Notes under the pieces: generated by a model
Seen by the model: only the letters and a program-made list of their open reading frames with translations
Told to the model about the DNA's origin: nothing
The model's database searches: none
Shown: positions 1 through 11,605 of the stretch, in pieces
Layout: each line of letters opens with the position of its first letter
Numbering within the stretch: position 1 is the first letter of the stretch
Made by a program: the position numbers and the translations under genes
DNA from: Symbiodinium natans
Lineage: Eukaryota > Sar > Dinophyceae > Suessiales > Symbiodiniaceae
Length of the DNA stretch: 64,000 nucleotides
NCBI GenBank assembly: GCA_905221605.1
Contig: CAJNDS010001813.1
Coordinates: 420,934-484,933, forward strand
Reading direction: 5' to 3'

Positions 1-559
1 TTTAGGGTTTAGGGTTTAGGGTTTGCAGGGTTTAGGGTTTAGGGTTTAGGGTTTGTTTAGGGTTTAAAGGGTTCAGGGTTTAGGGCCACACTTGTTCATC
101 CCGGACCCGAGAACTGTTTCTGTTCTGTCCCTCAGGCTAGTGAAGACTTCCTTGCTAGCTTCAGCCGTGAACCCAAACATATGGAAATCTTAAAATGGCC
201 TACTGTAGGAGCCTTAATAATTAGAACAGGGTTTTGGCGGGGGACATTATAGAATTATAGCAGATATTTATAAAGGGAACATCAGGGAATACTACTAGTA
301 ATTGTTCCGACCTCCATCGTATATGATGGGTGCTGCCAAAGTCAGCCGCTACTTGGCCCCTAAACCCTATACCCTAAAACCTAAACCCTAAACAAGGCAC
401 TGGAATCTACTCCGCGGACGACGCGGACATGCCAGAATCGTCACCGGCCTCCTCATCCGACTCCCCTCCCCAGCTTGGCTGCACTTAGGAAGGTAGCTAT
501 AAATTAAACGTTTAGCCGCCTTACTGGGATACCCAATAAACCCCAAAGGGCTAAGGATC

Positions 560-860
560 TAAAGTTACAGTAAAAAGCCACACAGCCGGCAGAGAGCATT
601 GCCCTCCAACAGGTCTGCGCATGCGCTCCTGCAAAGCTGCAATAGCCACAGGGTCCCAAGTACCTATATGGGGGACAACTACCCAAACCATAATACTTCC
701 TGTTCTAGAACCCCTACTTTCTACTATGTAGGGCCCTTAGGGATAGCGGCCCCGTGGTGACGGATCTTGTGCTGGAGCTTGTTTTTCTCGACGTCCAGGA
801 TGGATTGCTCCAAGGTGGTTCTGCAGCGATTCGGTTACAACAAGCTTTTGCAACCCAATA
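560..860 (-). other. Exon-like islands below the AMT exons
   Basis: Around 600-650 the minus strand reads GAHAQTCWRAMLSAGCVAFY, in phase with the last AMT exon but not clearly AMT. Around 740-830 it reads TTLEQSILDVEKNKLQHKIR after a CTGCAG acceptor. Either could be the next AMT exon or another gene. Confidence 0.25.
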
Positions 861-1307
861 GGAACATCCCAAGATGGGTCCCAACTACACCCTATGACTT
901 ATTGATGTTACAGGGTGCCCCTTTTCTACCCCAAATAGAATACAATCCCCTGAAAGGGGCCCCTAAACAGGGTTCCCTATTTTCGGAAAAAAACCATATA
1001 GGGATCCCCCTATTTTCATCCAAGGAGTTGAGGTGCTTCATGCCACCTGAATAGGGTGTTTGGTATACCGGAAGCCTAGTATTTGGGGGCTCTATATTGC
1101 CGGTCCCTTTTTTTCGTAAACTCCCATATAGGCATCCTCTATTTTGATCCAAGGACTTCAGGTAATTGATACCTAGGCACCCTAAACCCTAAACCCTAAA
1201 CCCTGAACCCTGAACCCTGAACCCTGAACCCTGAACCCTGAACCCTAAACCCTAAACCCTAAACCCATCTGGGTATTTGGCTCCTATTGCCTCAAGGTAT
1301 TTGATAC

Positions 1308-1377
1308 CGAGGCACCACATCAGAGAAGCGCCCAAGAGGACAAAAGGCACGTTGGCATGGCCCAGCTCCTCCTGGTG
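1308..1377 (-). CDS. AMT exon, VPFVLLGASLMW block
   Basis: 70 nt encoding HQEELGHANVPFVLLGASLM then WCL. Acceptor AAAG|C, donor GT (CTCG|GTATCA). No WFGFN exon was found below it. Confidence 0.82.
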
Positions 1378-1621
1378 CTTTAGGGGGGGGGTGGGGGTAG
1401 GGTTTAGGGTTTAGTGTTTAAGGTTTAGGGTTTTGGGTTTAGGGTTTAGGGTTTAGGGTTCAGGGTTTAGGGTTTGGGGTTTAGGGCTTAGGGCTTAGGG
1501 CTTAGGGCTTAGGGCTTAGGGTGAAGGAGTTGAACTATACATGGGCAGTTCTAGAAGTTAGGAGCCATGTGGGCAGTTCCCGAAAGCTAGGCTCCTTGTT
1601 TGGGTCCTTGGTGCACGGGTG

Positions 1622-1660
<39 letters not shown>

Positions 1661-2136
1661 ATATATAGAATCATATGGTTCAGCGTCGAGCGTCCTGGGC
1701 CCCCCCCCCCCCCCATGGTATCCCCCCCCCCCCCCAAGTCTACTCTACGGTCCCTAAACCCTAACCCTAAACCCTAAACCCTAAACCCTAAAACCTAAAC
1801 CCTAACCCTAAACCCTAAACCTTAAGTCTTAAACCTTAAACCCTAAACCCTAAAACCCTGAACCCTAAACCCTAACCCTAAAACCAACCCCCAACCACAC
1901 CACAGGGGGGGGGGGATCATCTTAGTACCCCATCCGCGGGGAAAACCCTAAACCCTAAACCCTAAACCCTAAACCCTAAACCCTGAAAACCCTAAACCCT
2001 AAACCCTAAACCCTAAAACCCTAAACCGTAAACCCTAAACCCTAAACCCTAAAACCCTAAAACCCTAAAACCCTAAACCCTAAACCCTAAACCCCTAAAA
2101 CCAACCCCCAACCACACCACAGGGGGGGGGGGGGGT

Positions 2137-2178
<42 letters not shown>

Positions 2179-5100
2179 AGGGGGGGGGGGGGTTTAGGGG
2201 GGGGGGGGGTAGGGGGGGGGGGGGGGGCCCGCCGGGGCCGAATCATATATGTGTATCTATATAATATATATAATATATATATATATATATTATATACATA
2301 GCACCCAAAAACGGGATCCTAAGGTAGAGAACTACCCATTTTGAGATCCCTACATGTAAGGCTCCGTGATAAAGTGGGAGCTCTCTGTGAAGGGTCGTAA
2401 CTTAGAAGACTTGCCCTATGGTTGCTTTCACAGCAGAGATCCCACCTGTCAGGGTCTTAGGTTTAGGACGAAAAACAGCACACGATCGCAACTGTACTTG
2501 TGCAGCTTCATGTGCACAGTGTGTGTGTGTGTGTGTTATAACAATAGTCCTGAATAGGGATTATAACAAGAGGGAAGTATAGTTCCTACTAAGGACGGTT
2601 AGTATAAGGGGGAACATCCCAAACGCAACCCATGTAAATCTACATCATGGTTGAGGGCTATTTGGGCTTAGGGTTTTGTGTTTTGGGTTTAGGGCATGCA
2701 CTTTCGATCCTTACACCGCAAAAAGGGTACTTGGGGGGGGGGGGGGGGGGGGGGAACTTGGGTAATTGGGGGAGTACGGGTTTAGGGAGATGTTTTGAGA
2801 TGCTTTGAGATGTTTTCAGCTATAGGGCTCATAGCATCCCCAAGGTTGCATTTCTTTGTAGGGAGCGGTTGAGCCACGTCCCAGAAGGTTTCGGGGCTGA
2901 GGCCGTGAAGTTGAGTTGCCTGTGCGGGGATAGGCATATACTTCTGAATCGGGACTTACCCGAAGGCTCCATGTCATAGATTATATGCGTGGGCCTTAAA
3001 CGAGTTCCTATACCATAGTAGCTTTAGGGCCCGAAAATCAGATCATATGTATATATATATATATATACACTATGTAGGTACATGGAGCTTTCGCGCTAGC
3101 GTTCAGAGGGTCGGCCTTCGCGGCATTTCGCCGCGGCCCAACAATGGCGCTGGCGACATATCCCGAGACACCTGTCGGGACTAGCCAGGAGCCCTAAATT
3201 CCTAAACCCAGAAGCCCCAAATCCCAAAAAACTCCCCAAACCCCAACCCCTCACACCACCACCCTCATCCCTGATAAGGGGACAAGCTCACTCTGTTGAC
3301 TGCTCAACCCAGCATGGCGATTTAGGGGCTCATGTCAACCCTAAACCCAACACGGCTCGACTCCCGACCTTAAAACCCAAATCTTCTAATTGCAGGGCAT
3401 GCCCCCGCCCCTGATACCTCAGCTTCCGAGCAGGGGGAACCCTCCGAACTGCCGATTTCCAAGAATCCCTAAGCCAGAACCCTGCAAACGGTTCAGGGCT
3501 TAGGGTTTGGGGCCTCTTCCAAACAACCAAATGACAACAATGAAATCCTTCACTACAGCCTCAGAGAGAATGACCTGAAATTCAGGCTCTTGATCTAAAA
3601 CTCACAAATCTAAAGCATAAAAGATGACATGTCGCACTCTCCTCAGATCCTGAAGCCCCAAGCTCTCAGCTCTTGAGCCCTGAGCCCAACTCCTGCCTTA
3701 GTCAGGTGCCAAGTTGGGGGGGAGGGGGGGGTAACCCTAAACCCTAATCCCTAAACCCTAAACTCTAAACCCTAAACCAAAGGTAGTATAGATAGGCTCC
3801 CACGTTCCCAGCAGCCTGAGCTGATGTGGATCCTTGGTTGGGAGAGGGGGGAGGGCGGGGGGGGGGGGTGAGGGTCTGAACCCTAAACCCTAAACCCCTA
3901 AGCCTTAAACCCGGAACCATGGGTAAGTTGAAGATTCACCGTTTGGGGCTTCGGAGCTTGGAGTGATAAGGAGTGACCCCTAGAAGGGACCCTTACTCTG
4001 ATTCCCTAAACCCTAAACTAAACCCTCAACCCTAAACCCTAAACCCTAAACCGTAAACCCTAAACTATAGCGAGGCCTTTTCGCACCCTGGCTCTCCCCC
4101 CCCAGCCCAACCCCAGGGTGCAAACACCGAAGCCTCCCAGACCTCTCCAAGGACCTCCCAAAGCATACAATACAAGGGATTTAGAGTTTAGGGTTTAGGG
4201 TTTAGGGTTTAGGGCTTTGGGTTACACGAGGCCTTTTAACAAGCATTCCCGGCGCCAGCCAGGCCCCAACTGAGCACGATCAGACAGCAACGGTCAAGAC
4301 GAGGGTGAAGCGCAAGGGGCGCGCCTGGGTGCTTTTAGCACCAGCGCGCCCCGCGCAATGAGACACCCTAAACCTTAAACCCTAAACCCTAAACCCTTAA
4401 ATGCCCTCAGCGTCTGAACCCCAAAGACTCAGGCTGTCAGGCCTGGACCTCAAAGCCCTGTCCCTTAACAGCAAGCCCTTTAAGTTCTGCCCAGGTCAAA
4501 CCCTAAACCCTAAACCCTAACCCTCAACCCTAAACCCTATATGGCCCTAAACCCTAAACCCTATGGCCCTCTACTTTCTAAGAGCCCAGGCGCACAGTGC
4601 CACCAGCAAAGTCGAGGGCGCCGAGGGTGCGGAGCCAGCCGTCCGCCGCCCACACCCAGTGGCAGAGCCTCCAGAGCTCAAGCTTTCCTAACCCTAAACC
4701 CTAAACCCTAAACCCTAAACCCTAAACCCTAAACTCTCAACCCTCAACCCAAATCCTGGGTGTCAGTTCGGTGGAAGTGTTTAGGGACTCCAGTGGCATG
4801 AAATTGGAGAGATGAGCCATAAACCCTAAACCTAAACCCTAAACCCTAAACCCTAAACCCTAAACCCTAAACATCCCTAAACATCCCTAAACCCTAAACC
4901 CGAAACCCTAAACCCTAAACCCTAAACCCTGGACGACTGACTCCTTAAAGCTGCCAGAGCGGCGGCGCATGGACCAGTAGTGTCCACAGCGCTAGCAGCA
5001 CCTTGGGAGGGAGTGGGGAGTGGGGGTTAGGGTTTAGGGTTTTAGGGTTTAGGGCTTAGGGTTTAGGGTTTAGGGTTTAGGGTTTAGGGCTTAGGGGCTT

Positions 5101-8100
5101 GGGGCTTAGGGCTTAGGGTTTAGGGTTTAGGGTTTCGGGGCCCTATTTCATCAGCAGTTCAGGGTATCAGGGTTTTGCATTTGAATGTGTTGGGCTTCGG
5201 GTTTAAGGTTTGGGGCTTCGAGTTCTTGAGGTTGAGGGTTTAGGGAGTAGTTTAGGGTTTAGGGTTAGGGTTTAGGGTTTAGGGTTTAGGGTTTAGGGTT
5301 TAGGGTTTAGGGTTTAGGGTTTAGGGTAAGTAGCATGCATATGTGGGATCCTACCAAAACCCCAAAGGACGCCGTGCACGCACATAGCTCCAAGTCAAGT
5401 CATGTCATGTGAAGCCCTAAGGGCATGGGTTTAAGGGTTTAGGGCTTAGGGAAGTATATCTGTGGGCTAGTATATGGGAACTCCCCCTTTTTAAGGCCCA
5501 AGTATATACTATATGGGTACATGGATCCTTTGGGAAGCCTTCAGATCATCAAATCCCCATGCACATCCTGTCCTCAGACCTCTATAAACAACAAAACTTT
5601 CGAAGTTGATGCAGGGCTTTCGAGCTAAGGGTTGAGGGTTGAGAGTTAAGAGTTTCGGAGTTTAGGGTTTAGGGCTTATTACCTGTAACCCCTCTATGAT
5701 CCTTATAAAGCCATAAGCAATAATTGTTTATAGGGCCCCCACAACTCCACTCTTAGGGAGCTGTTGGGATTCAGTGAGCCAAATAGGCCGTGTCGCAGGG
5801 TTTCGGGTTTAGGGTTTATGGTTTAGGGTTTAGGCAGCCCGGTGGCCACGTAGGCGCTGAAGTTCATGCGCTCCACGAGGGAGCCCGAGATAATGGCCGA
5901 GGCCAGGATTGAGAAGGCCCTTGGGTTTAGGGCTTAGGGTTTAGAGCTAGGGTTTAGGCTTTGGGGTTTGGGGTTTAGGTTCAGGGTTTAGGGCTTAGGT
6001 TTTAGGGTTTTAGTGGGTTTGCGGTTCAGGGTTTGGGGTTCAGAGTCCAGGTTCAGAGCTTGTGGAGCTGAGGAGCTTTCACCCAATTGTTGACTAGTGT
6101 GTGTGTGTTTTTCTGTTGCTGTTATTGTTTGCCGTGCTACGAACTGTACTTCTATTGTTATGACATGCATGTATGTATGTATGTATGTATGTATGTATAA
6201 AGAACTTTGTTGCTGAGTTCATAAGCCCCCAAAAAGTGTACCTTTCAGTTCTATAGGGGACTATAGTACCCCGAAAAGTGTAAAGTGTGCTCAGGCAGCT
6301 ACTAAGAGAAAGAATACACACATGCAACGAATATACAAAACATGTATATGTATACATATGTTTCTTCAACCTGTCAGTGATCGGCTGAGTGATGATTGCA
6401 AACAGGTATATTCTTCGCACTCACAACCAGCTTTCAAACCCTCCTACACTTACCGTAAACCCTAAACCCGCAAACCCAGAACCCAGAACCCTACACCCTT
6501 TAGGGTTTAGGGTTTAGGGCTTAGGGTTTAGGGCTATTTCAGCCAAGCATCAGCTGGAAGCAGGCGTAGCTAAGCCCTGGGAGGTTTGTCCCATTCCACA
6601 TGCTCATGTCCTGCAAAGCAGTCCGTGCACTCAGATCCCCTAAACTCTCAGGCCCTACTGTAAGCGTTGTAGGGTTTCGGGTTTAGGGCTAGCCTGTGGG
6701 TGTAGGGTTTAGGGTTTAGGGTTTGCAAAGTCTACGGATTAGGGTTTAGGATTTAAGGTTTGGGCGGAGGTGCGAAGGGACCAGAATTCCGGGGTTGGGC
6801 ACAGGAAAGCTCCCAAACCGGAAGCCCCCCAAACAGCCCTAATCCCTGAAACACTCAGTCCTGAACAACCCTTAAACCCTCAAACCCTGCGTCAGCTAAC
6901 CTTCCCTGCATCAACTAACCTTCAATCCTCGAGACCTAAACCATAAACAACCCTCCCGTGCCCGTGTTTACGGTTTGGGATGCAGGGCTTACGGTGTAGA
7001 CCTACAAGATGTTGTATCTCCCAAAGCAGTAGAGCCTTGCAAAACCCTAAGCCCTAAACTCAAAATCCTAAACCCTAAACCTTCGGGTACAGCAGGTACA
7101 AGGAGGGACCCCTATAAGGGACCCTTAATCTTTCTCCCCTGTATAACCCATATATAACCCCGTATATATGCCTTAGATAGTCCCTATGTACCTAGTCAAC
7201 CCCTAAGGCCCCTTACTGTTCCCTTAGTCCCTGAACACTGAAGTCTGAACCCTGAACCCTAAACCCTAAACCCGGCACAGCCCTCAACTTCGCCCGCGGA
7301 GGGGCCAGATTCTTAAGAAAAGCGACCCTAAACCCTAAACCCTAAACCCTAAACCCTAAACCCTAAACCCTAAACCCTAAACCCTAAACCCTAAACCCTA
7401 AACCCTACACCGCGGAGGGGCCAGATTCTTGAGAAAGGCGTAGTCGAAGTTTCCGATGTAGGGGCCATTCAAGCCGAAGGCCAAGGAAAAGCCGATGGCC
7501 ACCCAAATCCTCGGTTTAGGGTTTAGGGTTTAGGGTTTAGGGTTTAGGGTTTAGGGTTTAGGGTTTAGGGTTTAGGGTTTAGGGTTTAGGGTTTAGGGTT
7601 TAGGGTTTAGGGTTTAGGGTTTAGGGTTTAGGGTTTAGGGTGGGTTTAGGGTTAGGGTTTGGGTTTTTAGGGGGTTTTTAGGGTTTAGGGTTTAGTAGGG
7701 TTTAGGGTTTAGGGTTTAGGGTTCAACGTGCTGGTCGCGTATGAGGCTGGTATCCGAAGCCCAAGCCCTAGCGCCGTACAACCCTGCACCCTAGCATCTT
7801 GATTTTCAAGCCACACAAGGAATCATGGCTGGCGGAATTGAACATATTTGCCTTCCCTTTGTTGGCAACAGTTTAAGGTGCAGACACCCCAAGCCCTAAG
7901 GCCCTACAACCCCCAAACCCCGGTAACTTAATTCGAGCTCCTCAACAGCAAACTTCAATCGTTTTAGAGCTTGGGGTTTAGGGTTGTGGCGGGGGCAAGC
8001 AGGGTGGGGGTGCGGGCGGGTGCGGGGGGGGGATGCAGGGGACAAGGGGCTTTGCGACTGAGGTTGGATGGTTTCAAGGTTTTCTGGCATGGGGGCTTAC

Positions 8101-9536
8101 GAACATAGAGGACCCCCAATATAGACCCCCCAAATGATAGGACCCTAAACCCTAAACCCTAAACCCTAAACCCTAAACCCTAAACCCTAAACCCTAAACC
8201 CTAAACCCTAATAATAAGGACCCTTAAGAAGGTACCCCCTATCATCGGAAACCTCCAGAAGTGCACATGCCGATGCAAAGGAACCAGAGCATGGTAGAGG
8301 CTTTTGGTCATTGCTGTTGGCACAGGCCAGGGCCCGAGCACTCTCAAGGGTTTAGGGTTTAGGGTTTAGGGTTTAGGGTTTAGGGTTTAGGGTTTGGGGT
8401 TTAGGGTTTAGGGTAATTGTCATCAAGAGTTTCCGAAATGGGGGGTACCGTATTGGGGTCCTTATTATCAGGGAATTCTACTATTTGGGGGTCTAATTCT
8501 AGGGGTCCCCCCATTGTCGTAAACCCCCCCAATTCTCATCCAGGAGTCACCGTGACGATTCCCATTGAGACGAAGCTCCTCGGTCAACTCATGGCAAGAG
8601 CAAGCGGCTTCCCCAGACCCCTGGGAGGATCCAACAAATAGAAGCCTCCTAAGAGTACCCTATACTACTGTGTGGTTATTTTGAGGAACCCGTAAGGGGA
8701 TCTATTGTTTTGGATCCTCCCAGGCCAGGGGTCTGGGTTCGCTTCATATGAAGAAGTTGCCATAAGCCGGGATGCATCATCATCGTGTTGATGATGTTGG
8801 TGTCCTCTGCTCTCAGGAAGTCGCGAAAGCATTCTTGATTCCCTACGGGTCCATGTACCTATATATATATATATATATATAGGTGCTTCTATAGTATATT
8901 GCTGGACCCTAAAGCTACTATTATATGGGAACCCCTGCTGTGGCCCCTATATTAGCCCTATATGGGTACGTGGATTCGGAGTCCTGACTGCTCATCCCCA
9001 GCCCACCCAGAAACGCCTTGTGCTGCCCTGCCACAACTTACGACATTCGACAACTCTAAGGCAACATACCCTAAACCCTAAACCCTAAACCCTAAACCCT
9101 AAACCCTAAACCACCCTAAACCCTAAACCCTAAACCCTAAACCCTAAACCCTAAACCCTAAACCCTAAACCCTAAACCCTAAACCCTAAACCCTAAACCC
9201 TAAACCCTAAACTAAACCCTAAACCCTAAACCCTAAACCCTAAACCATGGCTAACCCTGGAACTTTCTCCTTGAACTGCTACCCGGCACGTTTATGCCAA
9301 AAATAGACCCTTCGGGAGTAAAGCTAGTATACTCTAGTGAACTCTGGCAAGTCCTCATCGAAACTTTATAGTCACTCCTTGCGCCACAGCATTAGTATGT
9401 AACCCCGAGTGACCCTAAACCCTAAACCCCAAACCGACATCGGAAAAGATGTGCCTGCCAAGCGGCTCTGACTAGGCCGCCATAAAATAAGCTGAGCCCA
9501 GTTGTCATGATGAACACCAAAGCTGTTGAGGTTAAC
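1308..9536 (-). CDS. Ammonium transporter (AMT/Rh family), partial, at least 11 exons
   Basis: Minus-strand exons joined by codon phase give an AMT N-terminal half in family order: ALVFIMTTGLSLFYGGLVR, INTMM, then SMGIVTVIWVAIGFSLAFG, NLPGLSYACFQLM, SAIISGSLVERMNFSAY, ALWTLLVHAPLCHWVW, ALDFAGGTVIHISSGVSGY and NVPFVLLGASLMW. AMT proteins move ammonium (as NH3 or NH4+) across membranes with about eleven helices; this segment covers roughly the first six. All phases close. Donors are eight GC, one GA and two GT; every acceptor is AG. Introns of roughly 0.2-1.7 kb hold telomere repeats, MITE-like hairpins and homopolymers. The extreme N-terminus and the second half (WFGFN block onward) were not found; the latter may lie beyond position 1. 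Frames and splice sites look intact, so a live gene is more likely than a pseudogene. Confidence 0.85.
1380..3080. other. Non-coding stretch in an AMT intron
   Basis: Telomere arrays in both orientations (1380-1520, 1753-1905, 1940-2105), a (CT)n run at 1625, poly-C and poly-G, (AT)n at 2255-2295 and (GT)n at 2520. No exon recognised. Confidence 0.7.
2122..2230 (+). repeat. Poly-G tracts
   Basis: Several runs of 10-30 G between telomere-type repeats and an AT-rich stretch (2240-2300). Confidence 0.9.
3089..3171 (-). CDS. AMT exon, VSGYVASAIVGPRR block
   Basis: 83 nt encoding VSGYVASAIVGPRRNAAK then ADPLNASAK. Acceptor ACAG|G, donor GC (AAA|GCTCCA). Confidence 0.85.
3816..3832 (-). CDS. AMT micro-exon, 17 nt
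   Basis: G-ATC-CAC-ATC-AGC-TCA-G completes V-IHISS-G between the DFAGGT and VSGY exons, exactly the family's VHxSSG block. Acceptor CAAG|G, donor GC (CAG|GCTGCT). Confidence 0.75.
4594..4668 (-). CDS. AMT exon, HWVW block
   Basis: 75 nt encoding LCHWVWAADGW, then LGALDFAGGT. Acceptor GGAG|G, donor GC (GT|GCGCCT). Confidence 0.87.
4964..5001 (-). CDS. AMT exon, 38 nt
   Basis: Encodes VLLALWTLLVHA plus part of Pro, leading into HWVW. Acceptor CAAG|G. The preferred donor is GC after CATGCGCC because it yields HAPLCHWVW; a GC six bases downstream is also in phase. Confidence 0.75.
5850..5919 (-). CDS. AMT exon, SG..ER block
   Basis: 70 nt encoding AFSILASAIISGSLVERMNF then SAY, the most diagnostic AMT stretch here. 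Acceptor CAAG|G, donor GT (TAC|GTGGCC). Confidence 0.88.
6205..6306. mobile_element. MITE-like element, family D copy 1
   Basis: Shares TTGCTGAGTTCATAAGCC, AAAAAGTGTA and CCTTTCAGTTCTA with 62716-62814. An (ATGT)n microsatellite precedes it. Confidence 0.7.
6549..6610 (-). CDS. AMT exon, CFQLM block
   Basis: 62 nt encoding DMSMWNGTNLPGLSYACFQL plus a split Met codon. Acceptor GCAG|G, donor GC (AT|GCTTGG). Confidence 0.82.
7326..7408 (-). repeat. Interstitial telomeric array in an AMT intron
   Basis: About 12 CCCTAAA units, opposite in orientation to the array on the other side of the exon. Confidence 0.95.
7422..7509 (-). CDS. AMT exon, SLAFG block
   Basis: 88 nt encoding IWVAIGFSLAFGLNGPYIGN then FDYAFLKNL. 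Acceptor CGAG|G, donor GC (CTG|GCCCCT). Its upstream intron begins inside a long TTTAGGG array. The exon tail is partly duplicated in the downstream intron at about 7288-7315. Confidence 0.88.
7512..7725 (+). repeat. Interstitial telomeric array in an AMT intron
   Basis: About 28 TTTAGGG units with a few irregular ones near 7650-7690. It starts within three bases of the AMT exon acceptor. Confidence 0.95.
8549..8575 (-). CDS. AMT exon, 27 nt
   Basis: Encodes FVSMGIVT with split codons at both ends that complete NTMM-I and V-IWV. Acceptor GGAG|C, donor GA (GT|GACTCC), a donor type known in dinoflagellates. Confidence 0.75.
8611..8737. mobile_element. MITE-like element, family A copy 1
   Basis: Ends CCCCAGACCCCTGGGAGGAT and its reverse complement (one small insertion) about 100 bp apart. 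Same family as 33594-33719. Lies in an AMT intron. Confidence 0.75.
8776..8804 (-). CDS. AMT exon, 29 nt
   Basis: Encodes DTNIINTMM, the loop and helix start following YGGLVR. Acceptor AGAG|G, donor GC (AT|GCATCC). Confidence 0.75.
9064..9246 (-). repeat. Interstitial telomeric array in an AMT intron
   Basis: About 25 CCCTAAA units with two short slips. Confidence 0.95.
9467..9536 (-). CDS. AMT exon, first helix
   Basis: 70 nt, phase 2 in and 0 out, after CGAG. Encodes LTSTALVFIMTTGLSLFYGG then LVR, the AMT signature around the first pore helix. Donor GC (AGA|GCCGCT). Confidence 0.85.
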
Positions 9537-9585
9537 CTCGGGGCGGAGTGCACGGTTGGGCTAGGGTTTAGGGTTTAGGGTTTAG

Positions 9586-9680
9586 GGTTTGGGGTTTGGG
9601 GTTTGGGGTTTGGGGTTTGGGGTTTGGGGTTTGGGGTTTGGGGTTTGGGGTTTGGGGTTTGGGGTTTGGGGTTTGGGGTT
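9586..9680 (+). repeat. Homogeneous TTTGGGG variant array
   Basis: About 13 units with the A of TTTAGGG replaced by G, directly following three ordinary units. Confidence 0.93.
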
Positions 9681-10659
9681 TATGGTCGGGCACCTGGTGT
9701 CCCAACCTCTTTGCCGGCTAGCACCACAATATTCTTCGAAAGCCTCGCCTACACATGGACAGCGGCTACGATGGGCAAACTCCCGTCTGAGTTTAGGGTT
9801 TAGGGTTTAGAGGGTTCACAAGGTTTGGGGCCAGCGGCTCGGGTTTACCTTGGGAGTTTGGGGCTCCGAACCCAAAAAGATGCTCTGTTTGGTTTCAGGG
9901 GATAGGGGTCTGGGGGGTATAGTAGAGTAAGCAGGTGAGTGAGCCGGCCTGCGAAGACACAAGCGCAAACCGGGCCAAGCAAAGAAAGAGGGCGTACAAC
10001 CCCTCGAAGCACAGTACTCGGCCGGCATACAGGCAAGACAGCTTGCCATTCTTCTGACTAAACCCTAAACCCTAAACCCTAAACCCTGAACCCTAAACCC
10101 GAAACCCTAAACCCTAAACCCCTAAACCCTAAATCCCAGATCCTAAACCCTAAACCGACCATAGAAAACGTGCGCCAGGCAAACACCTCCGTGCTGGCTC
10201 ATGCAATCAAGTGTCATTCTTGCCATCTAGGGTTCCAGGTGTGGGGCAAAAACCCTAAACCCTGAACCCTAAGCCAATACAAACCCAACCCTGAGCCCTA
10301 AACCCTCATAACAGGGTTCAGGGTTTAGAGTTTAGGGTCTCTTGCCACTCAACCCTGAGCCCTATACCCTCTCTCTTCCTCTTCCTGCTCTGAGTCGAGA
10401 AGCATCCATGCTACCGCGCCAGCGCTGACGAGGTCTTCAGAGAGTTCGACGGTCACCATGGCTCGGTGTCGCCCTCCAGGCACCCTAAACCCTGAACCCT
10501 GCACCCTAAACCCTGAACCCTGTACCCTAAACCCTGCACCCTGCACCCTAAACCCTAAACCGCACAATCCTGTCCGACTATACACAGCTGCGGAACGCCG
10601 GCTTCTCTCGACCCATCCCAAGTTCGGTCGAGGGGTTAATGGTTTAGGGGTTTTGGGGG

Positions 10660-10745
10660 GGGTTAGGGTTTAGGGGTTTAGGGGTTTAGGGGTTTAGGGG
10701 TTTAGGGGTTTAGGGGTTTAGGGTTTAGGGTTTAGGGGTTTAGGG
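10660..10745 (+). repeat. TTTAGGGG octamer variant array
   Basis: Runs of an eight-base unit with an extra G. A second octamer block is at about 19215-19272. Confidence 0.9.
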
Positions 10746-11545
10746 TTGAGGGTGTAAAGTTTAGGGAGGGTTCAGGGTCTAGGATTGAGGAGTATGAGTG
10801 CAATGAGCTGCCAGCGGCGCCTCAACTGACCACATTTACATCTAGTCTTTGGCAAGAAGCCCTAAGCGCCAAACGCTTGAAACCAAAATTTCATAACCCT
10901 AAACTCACTAGACCCAAGGGTAGCTAGGAATGTAAAGGGTGCCCATTTTGGTTCCAAGGGGCTTATAAGGGAACCTAAACCCTTCAAGAAGGCATAAAAC
11001 TGTTTGAACTCTGATCTTCCATGCCCCCTAAGCCGTAAGCACTCAGGAAGATTCACGAAGATGGCTCCAGGGTTTAGGTGAAGATTAACGGCTTCTCAGG
11101 CCAAAACTCAAACGCTCAAAACGGGCTTACCGAGGCTAGGCAAGTTCATGAAGTCAACCCTAAACCTTAAGGGTTTAGGGTTTAGGGTTTGGGGTTTAGG
11201 GTTTAGGGCCAAACGCAGGAGCCGCCACCTGTGAGGATTCTATGGGGGCGCAGGAATCATCGGCCAAGCTGCTTCCCAAACCCTCAAGTCACGGCTTACG
11301 GTGTGCACAGGGCATCGTGGAAGGGGGCACTTGAGTGAGGTGGCCCTAAACCCTGAACCCTAAACCCTAAATTAAAAACTCTGAGCCCTAAACCCTAAAC
11401 CCTAAACCCTAAACCCCAAAACCCGAAACCCCTAAACCCTAAATCCCAATTCCTAAACCCTAAACCCTAAACCCTGAACCCAAAAGCAGCCCACCTTGCT
11501 CAAGGTCCCTAAACCCTGAATCCTACACCATAACAAAAGGCCCAC

Positions 11546-11605
11546 CTTGCTCAAGGTCCCGGAGAGCTCCTTGAGCAGGTCAAAGATGGCGTCCTCGTTG
11601 TCGAT
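11546..11605 (-). CDS. Exon-like island, unrecognised protein
   Basis: 60 nt, phase 0, between GGAG| and |GTGGGC, encoding IDNEDAIFDLLKELSGTLSK. The last 19 bases, with splice site, recur inside a telomere array at about 11490-11510. Confidence 0.5.

Noticed and set aside
1-60. Chromosome end
   Set aside because: The window opens with TTTAGGG units, but equal or longer arrays in both orientations occur throughout, so these are internal repeats.
3816-3832. Separate ORF-based annotation of the region
   Set aside because: No ORF of useful length exists; the call rests on exon joining, which explains the sequence better.
9589-9810. GVWGLGF-repeat proteins
   Set aside because: Translated TTTGGGG array; the same kind of artefact recurs at other arrays.
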